Shown here piece after piece: positions 33,164 through 44,608 of a DNA stretch of 62,972 bases. The first letter of the stretch is position 1. The number at the start of each line of letters is the position of its first letter. The DNA is taken from NCBI GenBank assembly GCA_049999765.1, contig JBNGIQ010009481.1:59378-122349 (forward strand). Direction: 5' to 3'. Source of the DNA: Phaeoceros laevis (lineage: Eukaryota; Anthocerotophyta; Anthocerotopsida; Notothyladales). Position numbers and translations under genes: made by a program. The notes beneath the pieces are model-generated. The model searched no databases. It was not told the origin of the DNA and saw only the letters and a program-made list of their open reading frames with translations.

Positions 33164-34373
33164 TCTCCTCAAACCGGCAAGAGAGCCCGCCTTCCAAACG
33201 CAAGTCTTGCTCAGGCAACTGGAACAAGAACGAGAGCTGCAAACCAAGGACACACAAAAGAAATGAGAAAGCGTTCAATCATATTACTTTCACATCCATC
33301 TCCACAACAGAAACAGATCTTGAAACAGGTGGAGACACCTCAGACAGAATGTAGAAGCACAGGCAAAGCAATCACCGATAAAATTCTGAGGAGCTGAAAC
33401 TGCTGCACTTGCTGAAAGCACCACAAACTCCGGAAACCTTGTGAGCCCGCCCCTAAATACTTGGCGCCTCTCGAGTCTCCACTCTCCGTCCTTCGTAAGC
33501 TCGCCTGCCGCCTATCACGGCTGGAAGCCCCAAGCTAAGTTCGACTGACCTTTCCGCTTCCGAACCCTGTCCGCGAACCACTCGAGCCTCCCGAACCTAC
33601 CACGGTGGCATGCGGACAAATTGGCATAAATGAGCAGGAGTTTGTCGCGCGAAAAGATCAATGGGGATCCTTGCGATACTCGCAATCTTCCAGTCCAGTT
33701 ACTAGCCGGTCCGAACCTAACCTTAAGCTGTAACCGAAGCTGGGAGCTCTGACAGCTCCGCGCCACGTTAGGCACGACGGCAGTCACGGCACGCACGGCA
33801 TGTAGGGCCTGCTTTCTCAATGCCACTCCGCTGTCACCACAATTTATATTTCCGACTCGAAACATATCTATCTAAGTTGCACCGCGCAGCGACATTGGTC
33901 CGAAAAGATATTTGCTCTACTTCCCCGCCATCGCAGTTAAGATTTCGACACCGAACCTGCAGGCAAGGGCCGCACCGCAACTGCAGGGCCCAGTCCTGCA
34001 GACGAGCCGTGTCTTTTGAAGAAACGTGAGGCCGCTTCAAAATGCGGAAAGCATTTCAGCTACATGTCCCTCATCAAGAGGAGGCTGGTTTCCAGCTCTG
34101 TATGTGGACCCCACTTTCAACTTTAGCACCACACTACTCTACTTCATGCACCTACATAAACTTACTACGATTCTACAAGGGGACTTGGACGTGGTGATCA
34201 ACTCCCAATGGGTGCCACTTTCTGCCCTGTTGAGAAAAAAATTGATCTGGGGGTAGTTGCCTGCTCTGTACCAACAGAAGTAGCCAGTATGCAAGGCAGT
34301 CCCGTTCATCTCTCCTTTCTGACAAGAATGGTAGGACCAATGTACAAGAGATAATATACAACAAGGTGCACTG
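33164..34373. other. Intergenic: promoter of RETICULATA-related gene
   Basis: This probably includes a 5' UTR exon ending near 33240-33290 and the promoter beyond. The frames at 33515-33865 (-) and 33820-34029 (+) show no domain. Confidence 0.4.
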
Positions 34374-36404
34374 TTAGAAACTGAAGTACCGGGTTTGAAG
34401 AGCAGGTCGGCTTACAAGCGGCAAACTGTTCTTCAACCTCGAAATCAACTTGAAAGTCTCTTCAGCTTCAACCTGATTGCGTGGATCCCCATTTGCGGGG
34501 CGAGACGCACGATCTGGATGAAATTTCAGCACTGCACGCTTGTAGGAATCCCCCACCTGCATGGAGAAGCCAAGGTGAAAGTTGGACGCTTGCCACAAAA
34601 CAGGGCTCCTAAAGCTAAAAGACCAAGTGTGGGAATTGAGCAGTGGAGGATACCTGCTTGACAGTAGGTGCATTTCCCCCTTCCACTGGTACACTCAGAC
34701 GCCGTAAGAGTGTAGCCATATCTGGACAACCTTTCGCTAGCCCCTCAAGCCTTCCTCGAATTTGTCCCCGGAGTTCATCCTTCAGCCCTAAGGTGACCTC
34801 TTCCTGCAACAGGAAAATATGCCGGATTGATTTCATTTCCCAGAGTTGACTGCAGATCAACACTCGCATCCATTATAAAACCTACTTACCTGGTGTTGGA
34901 ATTGCCGAATCTCTTCCACGCGTTGCTTCTGGCGAGACTCCATTTCCAACTTCCGATCAGCCTCAGCCCTCTTTCTTTTCCTCAGTCTCTGGGCTTCCGA
35001 GGCCTGGAATGTGTGTGTTAATTATTTCTGAAGTAGTTACAAAGAGTGCCTGCAACAATACCAAGATACAGTACTTTAGCTTACCTGTCTCTGAAGCTCA
35101 ATGTTTCGGCGTGCCCATTCTTCATTGTCAGCCTGTCTGAACGCATCTGTTTCTTTCAATTTGTCTTTGTCAACCAAGGCGTCATCAGGAGACTCAACCC
35201 CTACCTGCTCAAGGGGTTCGTGACAGGTATGGCTATCAGGAAGCTGGCTAGCATGATCAAAGGCCTCAACCTTAATATGACCAGGTTGTTCACATTGCCC
35301 CGACGATGCAGCATCTGGGGGAGCCGCCGGCTCTGCATCAGCTGATGGCGTAACAGATTTGGAGGTCTGCTCTTCCACAACCAAACCATCAATTTGACTA
35401 ATGCTTGCAGCCCCAGCTGAAGCAGCAGCCTTCCCTGTTCTTGTCCTATCCACCGTTGCTTCTCCAACATTAGAAGGGCCTGCTTCATCCCTACTGAGAC
35501 GAATTTCACCCACATTCAGCCGTTCTGCACTGATGTGCTCTTCAACTGCTTTACCTACATCAGTGTCAGTTGATGTAGCAACACTTTCAGCACGTGTCTG
35601 CTGATGTTTAGAACAGTGCTTTTCTCTCTCCCCAGTAGGTGGTTGTGGGGAGGGGGCACTTCGGCCACGAGAAGACATGGGACTGTCCTTTCTCAGGTCT
35701 GAGGTAGCTCCCCTTCCAACATTTGATGCCTCGCTCTTCAAAACACTGCTCATCCGCCGCCGTAATGCTGCCTCCTCCCACTGCCTCCGAATATCACCTT
35801 GAGAAGCATCTAGAATTTCACAATCTGAATCGCTGTCTGGTGCGGAACGATTCGGTGCATCTGCTCGAGCAGTGTCTTCATCTACCGTGATAGGGGACCG
35901 AAAACCTCGCGGAGCTCCAGAACCAGCTCGATCTTGTCTGGGAGGCATTTCCGAAATAACTTGACAGTCATCATCACTGTCGTCTGCTGGGTGCGAGGGA
36001 ACAGCAGACGGATTATCTGAATTGTACCTCATACCTTGCCCCCTGCTCACATGTTCAGTCACATCTGGAACCTTCCTCGACGTTGCATCACTTTCACCTG
36101 CCTCCTCATCACTCTCTGCGTTAGAGCTTTCATGGTCTGACGGGTCACCACCTGAGTCATTGCTGTCATCACCCTCCCCACTACCACTACCACTACCACT
36201 ACCACCATCGTCGTCATCATCATCATCATCAGCTAAGATGATTACATCCTCTGGAATCTGCTGGGTATGTGGTCCTGACCTATGACCACCAGCTGCCCTA
36301 GCTTCCGAGGTCTGTGCCATATGAGCACAGTGCTTATGGCTTCCTGTCAGATTAGGTTGCCTGGAATTCAAAGAACCAATCTTTTCCACTTCCGGGAATG
36401 ACAT
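34374..36404 (-). CDS. Acidic protein with a C-terminal J-domain
   Basis: Four exons on the minus strand (36404-35085, 35003-34890, 34803-34654, 34556-34374) join in frame for 588 residues. Exon 1 is a disordered acidic/Ser region with an Asp run followed by GSGSGSGSGEG and several short acidic motifs such as DSDSDCEI and DSDDDCQVI that resemble SUMO-interacting sites. Exon 2 is a basic coiled coil (SEAQRLRKRKRAEADRK). Exons 3 and 4 carry the J-domain-like end: MATLLRRLSVPV, SYKRAVLKFHPDRAS with the HPD triad, and EAEETFKLISRLKNSL. HPD stimulates Hsp70 ATPase. Plant proteins of this design (auxilin-like or nuclear J-proteins) place the J-domain last. The exact orthologue is not certain. Confidence 0.82.
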
Positions 36405-38844
36405 GCTGCTCTACTGCATCAAGAACCGGAATAGTATGAGGTGGGAACACCTCATGTACCAGTGCTAGGTCCAACAGAGCACCCCCATTCTAGCTGAATG
36501 ACATTCACCCACTGATCCCAAGCCCTCGTCCTGACCGTGCTCTTCCCGTCACTCAAAAAATCCTACCTCTTGTACGTGCCTTGAATATCAAGCTTTCACT
36601 CCACCCATTGCCGACGAAACCAACTGACCAAGGCACATAAAACCCGATCACCTACGTATCTCCTTTCACATCATAACCTGCAACGGCATCCTGTGGAAAT
36701 CACGATACTGAATCAGGAACCAATTGCATTGCGTATTCCCAGGTGCTGCAAAAAGAACGCACAGATGCAGGTTTTCCCCAGACCAAACATCTGAAACAAA
36801 ATGCAAGATCTCTTTGGAAAACACAATCGCCCACCCGTCAGCCACTACCCCGTCCACAATTCTGAACCGCTCTGATTCTTCCACACTGTCTCCGGGAACT
36901 TCAAATCCACTGCCGCCTCTACAAGCAACCGCATCACCAAGCTGTAAAGCAGGCCAACTTCCAGACAACGCTGAGTTCCAACTAGCAGCTCAATACCCTG
37001 CTAGCACAGAGTTGTGACACTCCGGCTCCTTCACTTCATCGATGCCTGGCAAAGCGCAACCTTCACTTCGTCGGTAGGTCTTCCTAGCCAGCTCCAGGCT
37101 TCTCAAACCACCGAAGTGACTCGCACCAAGACCCATCTCTAGCCCATGCCCGCTCTTATCTCAGGCCTTCAGTCAACTGCGCGAGAGAACTACTGCTCTT
37201 GCAGCCTGCGCTTACTCGTTCCCAGCTGCAGGATGGGGCACGAGTCACAACTGTTCTCCTACGGCGCTACCTCGCATGCTCGAATCCCGGGCAAACAGCA
37301 GCTGCAGGCCTATCTTGCCTTGCCGGCCCCTATGCAGTGCTCTAGAAATGAGAGTCCCAATGCCCGCCTAGGAAGGCAAAAAGTTGTAAACTCCTGCCGC
37401 TTGTACAATTAGGTCCGCTGGGATGGCCGACAGGGGAGCCGAAGAGCCGAATCAGGCAGCTTCCAGTAAGGAAGGGTCGCCCTTAAGATCGGGGAGATGA
37501 CCACAGCGTGGCAGCATCCCCTACCGCAGAATTCATGAATGTCGGATGCAAGGGACATGTGATGTCTGGCAGATAGCAGGCCAAGATGCTTAGCCCTTAT
37601 GCAGAGGACAGTGGATCAACGAGCAGGACCTTAAGAGGTGCGCACCCGCAAGCAATACCGTCTTATTGACTCTCTTGGGCGGAAATGGATTCTGCCACCC
37701 ACAGCCTCATTGTGGACGCCCCATTCCCAATCTCAGATCCCCTTGCATGACTTCGCGAATTAGAAATAACACAGCTACCCCTGCACCTCAGCCTCGAAAT
37801 ACTAGCAATCATTGCTGAATTCCTTGCCTCATGATCAACACATATGTCCAGTCTGAATCCCAGCAGGCAGTCGTAACTGGCAGCGATGACATATGCAAGC
37901 CATGAAGCGGATTTCAAACCCTAGCAAGGGTTCTGCATGCACCTGTTAGGGCTCCTGCAACAATTCCTTTGTCGGCCGTGTCATGTCCGGTAATCACTCT
38001 GTGCTGCCCCACCACAAACTGCTTCCAGGAGTACGGAAATGAATCTCCGCAATGTCCGGTCAATTCTGCCCTCTGATGTATGGAGGAGATACATGGTACC
38101 CACTCCAGCTTGATCACGAAGAGGAAACTCGATTGCAAGCGAAGACTGATCCTGTCTGGTCAGCGGCTGGAAGGACAAGCGTTGTTACAAATGCGATGGG
38201 AAGCCTCAATCTACATGGGGTGGGAAATCCGGGTGTATCGATCCTTCAGGAAAATTTCAGGTCTGACTTGATTGCACACAAGGGGAGGATGGAAGGGAGG
38301 GTCTTTATTGAGTGCTGGGGCCGCAGCCATGAGAGGGAAGACACCAGTTTAAACCCTTTTGTTTCATTGCGAATTTGTGTTCTCTCAAAATGAGACTGCC
38401 TTCATGATGGAAAGAATGATACGTGCTATAGATTCCAATTCAGGACAAGATTTTGGAACTTAATGTCAGTGTCAGTGAAACTGCACGTACATCATCAGGT
38501 TCAGGACATGTAAGTTACACTGATACAGTTCGTTCCTAAGGGACCTCCCCATTTCCTGACAACGTCAGTTGCCCACTTGCAGGTTGACTGTTTTGAGTTC
38601 CTAGGTACCAATCTGATCAACCAAATCGAGCTAGCCGAGTCCGGCTTGGTTGATAGGTCGGCACTCCATCCCAAGAAGAAAGAAGATTCATGACCGAAAA
38701 TTTCAGCGAGAAACCTTTAGGCCCTGTTTGCCCTAAATGTGTTTTTATCTTGACACTGTTGACACTCAACGAACGCTGTGAACAATGATCATCAACACTG
38801 CCTTGAGACTGTAAGTTCAATCACTTTGGCTAGTTGGCAGACAC
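36405..38844. other. Long stretch without a recognised gene
   Basis: 2.4 kb with only short frames (36666-36968, 37146-37412, 37663-37917, 38052-38393), none with a domain or good codon structure. The left part may hold 5' UTR exons of the J-domain gene and the right end the 3' region of the unknown gene at 39056-41119. Confidence 0.4.
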
Positions 38845-39091
38845 TGCATCACGAAAGCCTTGGTGTTACCTATCCTGAATATATACACAAAAGGTCACGT
38901 TCGTCCTGTTTTTGACCAACATAAAATGACTCTGTAGCTCTACGGGCCTGCAGCAGGAGCCCAATTGCTGCATCACGAAGGCCTTGGTGTCCCCTATCCT
39001 GAATATATACACAAAAGGTCACGTTGGTCCTGTTTTAGAACAACATAAAATGACTCTAGCTGTACGGGCCTGCAGCAGGAGCACCATTGGG
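38845..39091. repeat. 124-bp tandem duplication over the 3' end of the unknown gene
   Basis: Copies 38845-38968 and 38969-39091 share about 90 percent identity by eye, both starting TGCATCACGAA. The right copy contains the last codons and stop codon of the minus-strand gene ending at 39056, and the left copy repeats that end downstream. Thus the 3' coding end and part of the 3' UTR are duplicated. Confidence 0.88.
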
Positions 39092-41119
39092 GGTCTGTTC
39101 CACTTCTTCAGCAGGCACGATATGGGCATAGTTGATCTTGAGCCAGTCTTCAAGATGTTCTCGGTAAGAGTCTCGTTGGTCAGGACGACAGTCGTCTCCT
39201 GGATGGGGCCTGTGCAAAACTGTACAACGCCCTGTCTTAGGGTCAACCACCTTTTTCTTGGACCCATCTAGGTTCAGAATGCGGCATCCAAGCCGAGTCA
39301 AGAGTTGCACTAAGCTGCTCCACTTGAGAGTGCCTTTCACTTTTCTCCACAGAATATCTCGAGTTCTAATGTCAGTATCCTTGACAGGTCGGCGGACAGG
39401 GAAGGGTTCATCTGCTTTTGCTGATTGGTCTGAGCTGGACCTAAGTGTGGACACCACAGACCCGTCGTCCGACATTTCAGAATCTGTTGCATCCCCCTGC
39501 TTCCTTGTCTTGACCTTCTCCCTTACAGGAAGAAGCACATACTTCTCCATACTCCCATCTCCGACCTCCCAAAACAAATCTGGGTTGACAGCTGGCATTT
39601 TGGGTACAGCCCTATCTCCTCTCACTGCGGCCTTTATCCTGTCTTTGATGGACATCATTCGCTTCTTCTTAGCAACTTCCTTCCTCTGCTGAAAACGTCG
39701 GACTGCCTCTAAAGGCAGCACAGACCGCTCAAGTACCTCGAACTCTGGACGGATGGTCTCGTAGTAAAGACTGCTGTACTGGCTCTTAAAAGCTTCAAAC
39801 ATCTCAACTGTCAGTTCTGTGGCCTCCCTTGAAAGAAGCGGAGCACGCATGAAGAAGCCAATATTCCTGCGACGAGTCATGGCTTCTCTGACCAGCAAGT
39901 CCTGTAGCATAGATAGTTTCCCATGTTCAGGCAAAGGGGGTGGCCTCCCTCTCCCACTGCTTAAGACAGCCAGGTCTTCTGTGGTGGATATCACCTCTTG
40001 CCCCTTGGGATCAAACTTGAAGAAAATAATTGCAGGCTTGATTTCGCTTGTTTTAGCTACCAAAAGTGCTGCAGAAATGAGCACTTCCGTAACCCGAAAC
40101 CTTGTGGTTAACTCATCGATGGCTGCCATGACCTCCACATCCACATCCTCCATCTGCTCCTTGAATTCGAAGGCCTGCTTGAACGAAGACAACAAGGAGG
40201 AGACGAAAGGAAAGTCATGCAAGGGAGCGGTGCTGAGCCTAGCAATGAGGACGTGAACATCCAACCCAGCCTCCAAAGCCTCCTTAACCCGGTAGGGATA
40301 GAAAGGGAAGTTGGCATTGTGCTGGAAGTCCACATGCTGCTGCCTCCGCAGTTGGTCAAGCCGATACTGGGCATGTTTCAGGGACCAAAATGCATGCCCT
40401 ACGCAATCCAAGAGGTACCCCTTCGCCTCGCCCTCCATCACTTTCTTTCCGTCAAGAGCCTCATCGTAATTGGCAAGATACTACAGGAAAGTTTCTGCGG
40501 TCATCTCCATCGACCGCCAGAACGCCCGCTGAGACTCAAGCCCTAGAAAGTAGCCGAACGCCCTCACAATGCTTGCCTTGCTTCGCCAAGCTCCCAGGTC
40601 CCGACCGTAAAACCTGCCAGCGCAATTCTGAATGTCCGCAAGCTCCTTCTCATACAGCACAGCTGCCTGCTTAAAAGTGTCATACCCGTCCAGCATGATG
40701 GTGGACTGGTTAGCATAGAAGTAACGCTGTTCCGCGGCCATCTCCAGCAGCTGCTGAAATTGTTGCTGCAAGCACCCTTGTTGAGCCAGTGCAGACGTCC
40801 TCACTTCATCAGGCACCTCCGCAGCTGGCAGCTTCACGACGCCGACTTTGAGAGGCTTCGGCTCTTCAAGAAATAGAGCTTGTTGCATCTCCAGCCACCG
40901 CCTGCCAACGAGCTTTCGCAATTCGGCATCTGGAATTTTGGCAAGTCCGGCAGGGTACTCTGGTTCTCCGCTCTTCGGGAGCTTGAAAATTCTGGGAGCG
41001 AGAGCTTGATCGGGAGTCTGGCAGCAGTGGTGACACATATCCCTTTCATGCGCACAGTAAGGGACGTGATTCAGTACAACCGGGTCACAAAGGAAAGGGG
41101 CAGAGAGAAACCGCGCCAT
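39056..41119 (-). CDS. Unknown protein with HicA-fold-like C-terminus, one in-frame stop
   Basis: A single-exon frame of 688 codons runs from ATG 41119 to the stop at 39056, interrupted once by TAG at 40483-40481 (codon 213). The protein frame matches in character on both sides, so it is one gene. The N-terminal part holds a Cys/His cluster (YCAHERDMCHHCCQ) and long helices. The middle is helical (REATELTVEMFEAFKS) followed by a basic QQRKEVAKKKRM stretch. The last about 80 residues (SSLVQLLTRLGCRI, GSKKKVVDP, CTVLHRPHPGDD) resemble the HicA dsRBD-like fold, but the usual catalytic His position appears replaced by Lys. I do not recognise the rest. The stop may be a real null allele, an assembly error or a very young pseudogene. 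Confidence 0.6.
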
Positions 41120-41422
41120 GCCTCTAGGCGCAACCACCACACTCCGCAACTGCCCTGTCTCCTAGCGGAACAAGGCCTCGAAGGCGGTGCTTCCAAATTC
41201 AGCGGGAAACTTTATTCCAAGAGCGAGCGCAACAGTGGACGTACGTTTTCGGAGCTTTTCCAGAGAGTGACACTCTTATTACTGCAGACTCAAGAGTTAC
41301 TCGAAGAATTATGTAGAGTGCCGAAGGACGGACATTGTTACTCGACCCTTCTCCCTAAACAGCCATCAGAACCCGAGCGTTGGTGAAGCGATGCTGAAGC
41401 CTTCATCAGTACAGTGGCGATG

Positions 41423-42046
41423 TCAGTAAGGGTCACCAGGACCTGTCCAAGGGGGTGGGCTGTTCGTCACTCGAACTTCCGGTCCGACCACGTCGAAGTG
41501 AAGGCTGTCAACCCACAGCCATCCCAGACCGCCGCATAGGAACACCCCGACCCAAATATCAACGGGCAGTTTGCTAGGATTGGCGCACTCTGTGCCATCA
41601 GCCGGTGGCTTGCCTGGCACATCGAGCACCACATCATAGAAGTCTTCCTTGGCGAGGGCGCTTCTGATGGGCCGGTGGCGCATGTTGTCGAAGGCCAGGA
41701 CAGTGCCGTCGGCTGCGTCCACCCGGACAAACAGCCCTCCCCAGGCGCTCCCGACAACACCCTTGGTTTCCAGCCATCCGGAGAGGCGGACACGGCAGCC
41801 CCAGGCTGCCGAAGCATCAACCCTGTTCATGAGCGCGACATAATCATTGAAGCCGCGGCTGGCTTCGGGCTTGGCTCTTATCCATGTCTTCTGAATAGAG
41901 AAATCGTAGTCGAATGGCCTGGACCCTCCCACTCTGAGTGGCAATTCGTCTACTCCCAGGTATGGGACTGTAACATAAGGACTCTGCAATGAAGGTGCAA
42001 TTAGGCATGCCAGAAGGAACGAAGCCACAGTGCAGCGCGCCATCAT
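41423..42046 (-). CDS. Secreted protein with bacterial-like ligand-binding domain
   Basis: One exon encodes 207 residues. Residues 1-21 (MMARCTVASFLLACLIAPSLQS) are a clear secretion signal. The rest is a compact beta-rich domain with RVRLSGWLETKGVVGSAWGG, LFVRVDAADGTVLAFDNM, RPIRSALAKEDFYDVVLDVP and IWVGVFLCGGLGWLWVDSLHF. From general knowledge, the VDG..G.VLAFDNM and GVLL.GTG.VWVD..RFE patterns are typical of the C-terminal domain of certain bacterial transcription regulators and stand-alone bacterial proteins. Here it sits behind a signal peptide without a DNA-binding domain. A bacterial origin by transfer is an inference. Function unknown, possibly carbohydrate or small-ligand binding outside the cell. 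Confidence 0.7.
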   Translation of the reverse strand: MMARCTVASFLLACLIAPSLQSPYVTVPYLGVDELPLRVGGSRPFDYDFSIQKTWIRAKPEASRGFNDYVALMNRVDASAAWGCRVRLSGWLETKGVVGSAWGGLFVRVDAADGTVLAFDNMRHRPIRSALAKEDFYDVVLDVPGKPPADGTECANPSKLPVDIWVGVFLCGGLGWLWVDSLHFDVVGPEVRVTNSPPPWTGPGDPY

Positions 42047-42556
42047 CAGTCAACAGGGCGAACGGAGATAGCAGCAGCATAGTGGCATTTCAAAATTCAG
42101 ATGGTATGAAAAGCAGATTCCAGCTGGTCACCTGCTGCACAGGTATGCCTCTGGTTCTTAGCAAAAGTCTTCTCCCGAGGACAAGCAAGTCCAGAATCCA
42201 AGGGTGGCAAGCTGCAGATGAACGGATATTCTTCCGATTAAAGAGCACTTTACCTGAAACCCTATTTCACAGAAGCTCTCAACCTCTCGGGTCTGCATGT
42301 GCAGAACATACCAAAGCTCGGAAAACTATCAAAAGGAAGAAAGAACCTTCGGAAATTTCTAACAAGCAAACAAAGGAGGAGACACTCCTGGAAAACGCCG
42401 CGGCCTTAACAGAGGCGCTCCTAACTCCCTCAGCCACACATGCAGTCAAGTTGCATGCAACCATTTGCAACAAGAGGGACAACAATTGGTGGCCGGCTAA
42501 AGAAGGCAATACTACACTTGCGGAAAAAAGGACATACCGCCACCGCGACGACTTCG
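42047..42556. other. Short intergenic stretch
   Basis: This lies between the start of the secreted-protein gene and the stop of the TFIIIC-like gene. The open frames 41989-42621 (+) and 42279-42560 (-) overlap both and show no domain. Confidence 0.4.
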
Positions 42557-43135
42557 TCACGATTTGGCAGGAGCTTGCGAGGACGAGGTCTTGTCTGAGG
42601 CTGCAAAGCGACGGAATTTAAGCTTTTTCTCCAATCCACAGATGCCTTTGTATTGCTTCATGGACTCCTCCGGTGTACCCTCCTCCACGCTCCGTGGTTT
42701 CTCGTCTGGCATCACACCACAACCTGCTAAAGTAACAATTCCAAGGCTTCTTTACAAAAGGATCTTGGTCCTTCAGAGACTCACCTTGCTCAGAAAAGAT
42801 GTAGCAGATGCCAACTGTGTCGACGTAATCTCCAATCTGTGAGTCATGGCTTGCAAGAGTAAGAGAAGGCGGAGAGAATTTGCAAGCCGATCGAATGAGA
42901 AGAGACTCGAGTACCAGTTTGTGGCCGCCTATGGTGAGAATCGGATTCAGAGTGTCCAACCCCTGCCATCCAAGACACTATCAGACAATAGGAACCCACC
43001 TTCGTAACTCAGCAAATTGATTGCACTCACAGATATGGTGTATGGAGTGTTCGCAGGAAAGGCAAGGCCGTGGAACGCATCGTCTAGATCCAGCAGCACA
43101 TACTCCTCTGCCGATTCCTGATTCCCGTCCGCCAT
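42557..43135 (-). CDS. TFIIIC tau55/GTF3C6-like subunit
   Basis: Four exons on the minus strand (43135-43031, 42962-42915, 42836-42785, 42726-42557) join in frame for 124 residues. MADGNQESAEEYVLLDLDD starts the protein. The core GLDTLNPILTIGGHKL|IGDYVDTVGICYIFSEQ matches the small tau55/TFIIIC 35-kDa subunit domain, which in other eukaryotes pairs with a larger TFIIIC subunit in the tauA half of the complex. TFIIIC binds A and B boxes of tRNA genes for RNA polymerase III. The C-terminus is basic (GLEKKLKFRRF) then Ser-rich. The size agrees with the family. The exon borders fall inside the domain, and all joins keep the family motif. Confidence 0.85.
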
Positions 43136-44071
43136 CGCCTTCAATAACTCTGCAGCGCACCACTTCTAAACCCTAAGCCCTTCGCCCGAAGTTCAGAAGT
43201 CAAACTTTCAGATCGTTCTTCACGTATATAGCTGTAGCTGCCTACGTTCTCATTTCATAGATCCCATTAGCGCCACTATGGCTTTCATGTATCGCCACAA
43301 AGTTCGACAATTCAATGCGATTGACCGCAGTACATGCAAGACTGGATAAGTCGATAGAGATACGGATGATGCTGGAGAAGATATTTTGTGCACCCGCCGC
43401 TTATTGGCCAGCGGACACACCAGGTCTTTACACAGTCGAACGACACCTGCAATCGTTCAATAGCTACGTCTCCGAAGCATTTGACAATAGCCTAATTTTT
43501 AGCTTCACCCATACTAATAAGATTATCAAGGTAGGAGCTTGCACGCCATCAGGTAGGAGTTTGCACGCTGACAGAATGGACAGTTGCTGATTCTGATTCG
43601 AGAGGGCAGTCACAACAGATAGACAGTTAAACATGCCAATGAGCAGTCTGCAATTAGTTGCAGCTATTGGCCATCGTCCACATTTCTGCAAGATTTACCA
43701 AGTCCAACAAAATCTCAAAATAGCGATAGGCAAGCAACATCCAACACGAGGATACCAGACATTCCAGGCTCTGCAGAGAGGAACAGCCAGTTCAACCAGA
43801 AAAACTCCTGCTCGGTAGAATCTAAGCAACAAGGAGTTACAGCAACAACCACGTGCTACAAGCACGAGTTCGGTGCTTCTCAGACGGAAACCATTGGCAA
43901 CAGAGGCTCCAGCTGGGAACACCATACGGTGCCAACATGAACAACAACGCCACGGTGGACTAGATAGTGAGAGCACGGAGGCAAACATCGTCATTAAATA
44001 AAAGGACTCATATCGTACAAAAATCTTGGCAACACAAGTTTCGCAAGCCTGGAAATGCAGATGCCTTGCAG
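43136..44071. other. Intergenic, no gene recognised
   Basis: The frames at 43315-43590 (+) and 43695-43994 (-) have no recognisable domain. A TAGGAGCTTGCACGC / TAGGAGTTTGCACGC direct repeat lies at about 43532 and 43555. The region probably holds the TFIIIC-like promoter and the 3' UTR of Tha4. Confidence 0.35.
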
Positions 44072-44608
44072 CTAAGTTGATGTTTTCTCCTTCTCTGCTC
44101 CGGTGGCAGCAGCTGATGTTTGTGGCGGTGTTGCAGCTGGTGCTTGATCTTCAGGCTTGGTTATTTCTGCCGCAGCTGCTTCGGTGGAAGCAGTCGCTTT
44201 GATCTCTGATTCGAACTCCTTCGCAGCCACCTGGAAGCTCTTCACTGTTTTCCCTAAGCTCTTGCCAATTTCGGGCAGCTTCTTCGGGCCAAACAGTAGC
44301 GCGGCCACGCCTGCTATGACAGCCAATTCCGGCACTCCAAGGCCAAATAACCCAACCACCTGCAATTGCCCAGGTTGCCTGGCAAGCCTGCCCGATTTTC
44401 TGCTTGCCAGTAGCTGCATCCCATCCCTAAAGACCAGGCTTGAGCTGGATGCATGAACAGCTGGAGAGAGGAAAGCGGATGCAGACGAGCGCTGGGGCCG
44501 GGCAGCAACAGACGATGAGCAGGAGCAAGGTCCTGCGCAAGAAACACCAGCGGTACGACTCCCAGCGAAAGCCAAGTGGGAAGATGTGGAGAGCGCCATT
44601 GAAAGCAT
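44072..44608 (-). CDS. Tha4/TatA thylakoid twin-arginine translocase subunit
   Basis: One exon of 178 residues from the first ATG (44608). Residues 1 to about 85 are a Ser/Ala/Arg-rich plastid transit peptide. The mature protein starts near GLFGLGVPELAVIAGVAALLFGPKKLPEIGKSLGKTVKSFQ as one membrane helix, the FGPKKLPE hinge and an amphipathic helix, the TatA signature. The Glu in VPELAV is the conserved membrane acid of chloroplast Tha4. The tail is Ala/Glu/Thr-rich. Tha4 assembles on cpTatC-Hcf106 when a folded precursor is bound and opens the delta-pH-dependent path into the lumen. It is either Tha4 or Hcf106; the short tail favours Tha4. Confidence 0.92.
   Translation of the reverse strand: MLSMALSTSSHLAFAGSRTAGVSCAGPCSCSSSVAARPQRSSASAFLSPAVHASSSSLVFRDGMQLLASRKSGRLARQPGQLQVVGLFGLGVPELAVIAGVAALLFGPKKLPEIGKSLGKTVKSFQVAAKEFESEIKATASTEAAAAEITKPEDQAPAATPPQTSAAATGAEKEKTST

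Noticed and set aside
39056-41119. Two separate genes, 39056-40441 and 40481-41119
   Set aside because: Both halves are in the same frame, only one TAG separates them, and there is no promoter-sized space or new start context; one interrupted gene is simpler.
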